DNA of 38,796 nucleotides, from positions 408,272-447,067 of the forward strand of contig NZ_RDBN01000033.1 of NCBI RefSeq assembly GCF_008042075.1, in the 5' to 3' direction. The stretch's first letter is position 1. Every line of letters begins with the position of its first letter. Positions 35,996 to 38,796 of the stretch are shown in pieces. This DNA comes from Streptomyces sp. UW30 (GTDB lineage: Bacteria; Actinomycetota; Actinomycetes; Streptomycetales; Streptomycetaceae). The position numbers and the translations under genes are program-made. The notes under the pieces are model-generated. The model ran no database searches, was not told the origin of the DNA, and saw nothing but the letters and a program-made list of their open reading frames with translations.

Positions 35996-36025
35996 ACGCT
36001 AGGTGCGGCTGGACAGACTTGTCAA
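35996..36025 (-). promoter_or_regulatory. Predicted promoter of the nucleoside operon
   Basis: On the minus strand a consensus -35 TTGACA (36025-36020) is followed after 18 bases by TAGCGT (36001-35996), which fits the actinobacterial TANNNT -10. The -35 is part of a TTGACAAG box. Transcription would start near 35989, giving a leader of about 270 bases ahead of the GNAT gene. Confidence 0.65.
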
Positions 36026-36057
36026 TCGCTCATCGAGTCTTGTCAAACTTTGGCAAG
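36018..36057. promoter_or_regulatory. Operator region: two CTTGTCAA boxes and a 19-bp palindrome
   Basis: CTTGTCAA occurs at 36018-36025 and 36039-36046, 21 bases apart (two helical turns). The second lies in CTTGTCAAACTTTGGCAAG (36039-36057), an inverted repeat matching at 8 of 9 positions around a central C. Both boxes overlap -35 elements of the divergent promoters. The same word, as TTGACAAG and TTGACAAA, is repeated in front of the HTH-TPR regulator gene (36757-36774). I infer a shared operator, most simply for that regulator. Confidence 0.55.
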
Positions 36058-36068
36058 TGATCTAGCTT
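36040..36068 (+). promoter_or_regulatory. Predicted promoter of the signal-peptide gene
   Basis: TTGTCA (36040-36045) and TAGCTT (36063-36068) are separated by 17 bases, matching the -35 (5 of 6) and the TANNNT form of the -10. It diverges from the operon promoter, and the -35 lies inside the 19-bp palindrome. The transcript would begin about 115 bases before the peptide start codon. Confidence 0.6.
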
Positions 36069-36189
36069 CAAACTGACCGAGCGGCCGCCGCCGGCTTCCA
36101 GGGACTGACCGTTCCCGGGCCGGTCCGACCGCGCACCTGCCCGGTGGGCCTACAGACACCACCGCACTCAACTTCCCGGGGGAAGACTC

Positions 36190-36393
36190 ATGAAGGACGC
36201 CTGTCGTCGCACTACCACCGCCGTCCTGTCGGCCGCAGTCCTCGCACTCGGGGCGGCCGCCGTCCACGCCGGCACCGAGGGCCGTGCGGTCCAGGCCTCG
36301 CAGGTGAGGATCGACTGGCCGCTTCACGGCGCGCACGACGTCCGCGTGCTGTCCGCTACGGCCGCCGTGGCAGACCGCATCGACTGGCCGTAA
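36190..36393 (+). CDS. Small secreted peptide precursor with duplicated RIDWP motif (candidate signal)
   Basis: A 67-residue precursor. The N-terminus is a clear Sec signal: MKDACRRTT, a hydrophobic run (AVLSAAVLALGAAA) and a likely cut after VHA near residue 27. The remaining 40 residues contain RIDWP twice: once mid-chain as VRIDWPLHG and once as ADRIDWP at the exact C-terminus. The copies share 13 identical bases (ATCGACTGGCCG plus flank). GGGGGAAG precedes the ATG. No modifying enzyme dedicated to a RiPP is adjacent. The next gene is an HTH-TPR regulator, so a pheromone precursor of the RRNPP kind is the favoured inference. A small antimicrobial or structural peptide is the alternative. 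Confidence 0.65.
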   Translation: MKDACRRTTTAVLSAAVLALGAAAVHAGTEGRAVQASQVRIDWPLHGAHDVRVLSATAAVADRIDWP

Positions 36394-36756
36394 CCTTCGG
36401 GGCGCCCGGTTGCGGCGAGGGTTTGCCCCCTGTGCGGTACGGGTCGCGGCGACCGGCCTTGACCTGTAGGGCATCTGCGGTGACGGGCTGACCTGCGTGG
36501 AGCGTCCAGTGCGGCGGGCTGTGGCCTGCGTGGTGGGCGGCTGGGTTACTGCTCGTGACCCGACGGCGGGCGCCGGACATCCGCGGCCGGCTCCCGCTCT
36601 CCGCGACGGGACCGCTCTGCGTTCCGGCCTGGAAGCGGCGGGCCGCCGTGCGGCGTCCCACGCCGGGCGGAAGCGGTGTCCGGGCGGGGCTTGCGCAGTC
36701 CGCAGTCCCGGTGTCCGGCTGGTTTGCCGGGTCGCCGTCCCCTTCACCGGTCAGGG
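36394..36756. other. Intergenic gap with no recognisable gene
   Basis: Frames here are open only because of GC richness and lack ribosome sites or recognisable protein sequence. No clear hairpin terminator was found after the peptide gene, so read-through into the regulator gene is possible. Confidence 0.5.
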
Positions 36757-36795
36757 TTGACAAGAGTTGACAAACCTGTCTCCCATACTGAAAAT
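36757..36795 (+). promoter_or_regulatory. Predicted promoter of the HTH-TPR regulator with paired TTGACAA boxes
   Basis: TTGACAAG (36757-36764) and TTGACAAA (36767-36774) lie 10 bases apart, one helical turn. The second supplies a consensus -35 TTGACA (36767-36772), followed after 17 bases by GAAAAT (36790-36795) as a weak -10. The GTG start of the regulator is 40 bases further on. The repetition of the same box as in the divergent region suggests autoregulation. Confidence 0.6.
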
Positions 36796-36835
36796 GGTCC
36801 CATTCACGGGGACCCACAGGCTGAGGGATGGCTAA

Positions 36836-38083
36836 GTGCTCGAACAACCCGGGTTCGGACAGCTATTGAAAACCCTCCGGCAGGAGCGGGGCCTGTCCCA
36901 GGCCGAGGTTGCCGAGGGGGGCATGTCCACCGCGTATCTGTCACGCCTGGAGTCCGGGGCCCGGCGCCCGACCGCTATGGTGCTCGACCACCTCACCCGG
37001 CGACTGGGCGTGCCCGCGTCCGTTTTCCAGGGCATCCACACCTCGCTGCTGGGTCAGGCCCTCGCCTCCGCCAGTTCCTCGGATGATGCCGACGACGCTA
37101 TCCGCCTGCTCGGCGAGGCCGTCCAGGCGGATAGCGGCGAGGATCTCTCCCTGCGCTGGCTGTCCCTGTGGAAGCTGGTCCAGCTGCACGCCAAGCAGGG
37201 CAAACGCCAGGACGAAGTCGCCGCGGCACGCGAACTCACTGAACTCAGCGACCGCCTGGAGGTGTCCACCCTCCAGGTGCGCTCCCGCACTCTCCTCGCC
37301 CGCTGCCTGCGTTCCGTCGGTGACATCGACGAGGCCCGCGCCGTCGCCCAGACCGCCCTCGTTACGGCCGACAATGGGGACGTCCCAGTGGCGGACACCA
37401 TCCGCGCCCAACTGGTGCTCGTCTCGGTCGAGGCGGAGTCGGGCCTGATCACGGAGGCGCGCCGGCTCGCCGACCAGCTGCTGGAACCGATCGACGCCCT
37501 GCCCCCCGTGCTGCGTGCCGAGGCCCTGTGGTCGGCCGCCAACGTACGCATCCGTCAGGGTGACTACCCGGGTGCCGTCGAGCTGTTGCAGCGGGCCCTG
37601 ACCGAACTGCCCAGCCACGTCGACCTGGTGCTGCGGCTGCGGCTGGCCGCCTCTTCCCTGTACCTGCAGATGACCCCGCGCCGGGTGACCGAGGCCCAAC
37701 AGTGGCTGGCCGAGGCCGAAAGCGCCTTGAGTCTCTTCGGAGGCCCGCTGCACCGCCAGGAGCTTCTCGTCATCAAGGCCCATCTCGCCTTTCACCAACG
37801 GGACTTGGTGCAGGCCAAGATGCTGTGCGAACAGCTCACAGACGCCCTGCCGCAGCTGACCTTCCGCGACCGGATCCGGCTTGAGGTCCTCGCCCAGCAG
37901 ATCCGCATCCTCGAGGGCGACCGCGAAGCCGGTGTCCGCCGTATCGAGGAACTCGCCCAAGAGGCCCAGAGCGCCTCCAACGTCCACCTGGCCTCTGAGA
38001 TCTGGCGCACGCTGGCCGAGACCCTGGCCTGGGCCTCGGAGAGACAGGCCGACCCCAGCCTCCGGGAGCCCCCGGCAACCTGA
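36836..38083 (+). CDS. HTH-TPR regulator, RRNPP-like peptide-sensor architecture
   Basis: A 415-residue regulator. Residues 1-64 form an XRE helix-turn-helix (FGQLLKTLRQERGLSQAEVA, ending YLSRLESGARRPT). The rest is alpha-helical repeat: pairs such as DEVAAARELTELSDRLEVST, DIDEARAVAQTALVTAD, ALWSAANVRIRQGDYPGAVE and HLAFHQRDLVQAKMLCEQL are TPR-like. An N-terminal XRE domain with a C-terminal TPR solenoid is how Rgg/PlcR/PrgX-type proteins bind imported peptides; MalT-like sensing of something else is possible. The GTG at 36836 follows GAGGGATG. It is downstream of the secreted peptide gene and carries the shared boxes in its promoter. Confidence 0.85.
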   Translation: MLEQPGFGQLLKTLRQERGLSQAEVAEGGMSTAYLSRLESGARRPTAMVLDHLTRRLGVPASVFQGIHTSLLGQALASASSSDDADDAIRLLGEAVQADSGEDLSLRWLSLWKLVQLHAKQGKRQDEVAAARELTELSDRLEVSTLQVRSRTLLARCLRSVGDIDEARAVAQTALVTADNGDVPVADTIRAQLVLVSVEAESGLITEARRLADQLLEPIDALPPVLRAEALWSAANVRIRQGDYPGAVELLQRALTELPSHVDLVLRLRLAASSLYLQMTPRRVTEAQQWLAEAESALSLFGGPLHRQELLVIKAHLAFHQRDLVQAKMLCEQLTDALPQLTFRDRIRLEVLAQQIRILEGDREAGVRRIEELAQEAQSASNVHLASEIWRTLAETLAWASERQADPSLREPPAT

Positions 38084-38350
38084 CCGCCGGGCTCGCGGGA
38101 CTGACCGCACCGCCGGCCGAGGAGTGGCTCGACGGAAAAGAACTCTCAGCCGCGCTCTTCGACAAGCCCGGCGCGCGGCGCCGGGCGCCGGACGAGGAGA
38201 TCGGACCACGGGTGTGGCGGAGAGCCGTATGGATGTCGGCCCGGCGGACGGGTTTGCCGTCGGGGCACGACGAAGGACGGCGACACCCTCATGGGGTGCC
38301 GGGACGGGGGTACTTCGGGCGCAGCCGGGCCCACTTCCGCGCGTTCCCCA
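38084..38350 (+). other. Decayed coding region, unassigned
   Basis: One frame has good codon bias at first (TAPPAEEWLDGKELSAALF then DKPGARRRAPDEEIGPRVW) but has no start codon or ribosome site and loses its bias by about 38230. I do not recognise it. It looks like the tail of a gene truncated during rearrangement. Confidence 0.35.
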
Positions 38351-38629
38351 GTGATCGCCGGCCAGCAATACGCCCGCGTCGCCGCGGACGTCCAGCAGCT
38401 GGGCCTGTACACCTCCACCGACCGCCCCCTGGCCCCGGCCGGCATCCACCTGCGCGACGAACGCGAGGCGGAGAGCGAAGACATCAAGACCGAGATCCTC
38501 GGCACCCGCTGGAGGCGAATCCTCCTCTAGGGCCACGGCAAGGACGAATCGATCAACCTCGCCGACTTCACCCTGTGCGGCTTGAACGAGACCGCCCCGT
38601 GCGTCCCAGGGCTTCTCGGCCCGGCCTGA
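38351..38629 (+). pseudogene. Unassigned gene remnant with in-frame TAG
   Basis: The frame from GTG 38351 has near-perfect GC third-position bias: VIAGQQYARVAADVQQLGLY ... AESEDIKTEILGTRWRRILL. It is then broken by TAG (38528-38530) and continues in the same frame as GHGKDESINLADFTLCGLNE up to a TGA at 38627. The conserved look on both sides of the TAG suggests a single nonsense mutation in a small gene that is also missing its N-terminus. The family is not known to me. Confidence 0.5.
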
Positions 38630-38644
38630 GCCTACGCCCCACCT

Positions 38645-38796
38645 GCAACAAGCCTTCCCGCTCCCCTGCCGCGAGGTCGTGGAGCTGATGCTCGAGCGCG
38701 GCATCGAAGTCTCGTACGAGGATCACCGCCGGTGGTGTGCGAAGTTCGGCCAGAAGTATGCGAACCGGCTGCGCCGGCGCCGACCTCCTCCCGGTG
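38645..38796 (+). pseudogene. IS6-type transposase fragment (runs off window)
   Basis: The frame reads FPLPCREVVELMLERGIEVS then YEDHRRWCAKFGQKYANRLR and RRRPPPG, which matches the start of IS6-family transposases (FPLSFREVEELM...VSYE..RRWC.KFG..YA..LRRRRP). The usual first ~25 residues and a start codon are absent, so the 5' end looks damaged. The rest lies beyond the window, so whether the element is intact downstream is unknown. Confidence 0.75.

Noticed and set aside
36190-36393. RiPP precursor interpretation of the RIDWP peptide
   Set aside because: It has a Sec-type signal rather than a RiPP leader, and the only radical SAM enzyme nearby sits in the nucleoside pathway beside CGA synthase. 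Not excluded, but less supported than a pheromone.
36356-36847. 163-residue minus-strand ORF opposite the gap before the regulator gene
   Set aside because: It runs across the regulator promoter, overlaps the start codon region, and has no recognisable family or ribosome site.

Overview
The window looks like chromosomal DNA of a Streptomyces or close relative. It is very GC-rich with strong GC in third codon positions, uses GTG and TTG starts freely, and carries typical Streptomyces families: a DUF5753-type XRE regulator beside a PF04672 methyltransferase, a holin-like/phosphodiesterase fusion, a MoxR-DUF2201 pair, narGHJI, and recurrent intergenic stem-loops. No rRNA, tRNA or CRISPR was seen.

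Positions 1-25450 read as ordinary chromosome. In order: a metallo-beta-lactamase (MBL) protein; a coupled DedA/MBL pair on the minus strand; a small protein resembling a worn resolvase domain; the holin/phosphodiesterase fusion; a MoxR ATPase coupled to a DUF2201/VWA protein; OsmC; a glycerophosphodiester phosphodiesterase; a stand-alone dnaK; narGHJI on the minus strand; the methyltransferase and XRE regulator separated by seven 19-bp tandem repeats; a membrane protein; an MmyB-like regulator; an ADP-ribosylglycohydrolase remnant; a pterin-4a-carbinolamine dehydratase coupled to a methyltransferase whose 3' end is repeated in tandem; and a frameshifted rhamnogalacturonan lyase followed by a strong terminator.

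Positions 25450-38796 look like an acquired island. On the left are an internally deleted tyrosine integrase remnant and an IS982-like transposase remnant; on the right are decayed ORFs and a partial IS6-type transposase. Between them is a compact minus-strand operon reading (in transcription order) small ORF, tandem GNAT, MazG-like pyrophosphohydrolase, CMP-hydrolase-like protein, cytosylglucuronic acid (CGA) synthase-like glycosyltransferase, radical SAM enzyme, a shorter CGA-synthase-related protein, DegT aminotransferase, MFS exporter and ABC-F protein. This matches the early logic of the blasticidin S/mildiomycin family: CTP to CMP to cytosine to cytosylglucuronate, then radical-SAM and PLP tailoring. 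The genes expected for the amino-acid arm are absent from the window. The ABC-F protein and exporter fit self-protection against a ribosome-targeting nucleoside.

Divergent from this operon is a 67-residue predicted secreted peptide carrying the pentapeptide RIDWP twice, once at its extreme C-terminus. It is followed by an HTH-TPR regulator of the architecture used by RRNPP-type peptide sensors. A TTGACAAG-type box occurs twice in the divergent promoter region (overlapping both -35 elements) and twice in front of the regulator. I infer a self-contained peptide-signalling circuit controlling a small cytosine-nucleoside cluster; this is the most interesting part of the window.
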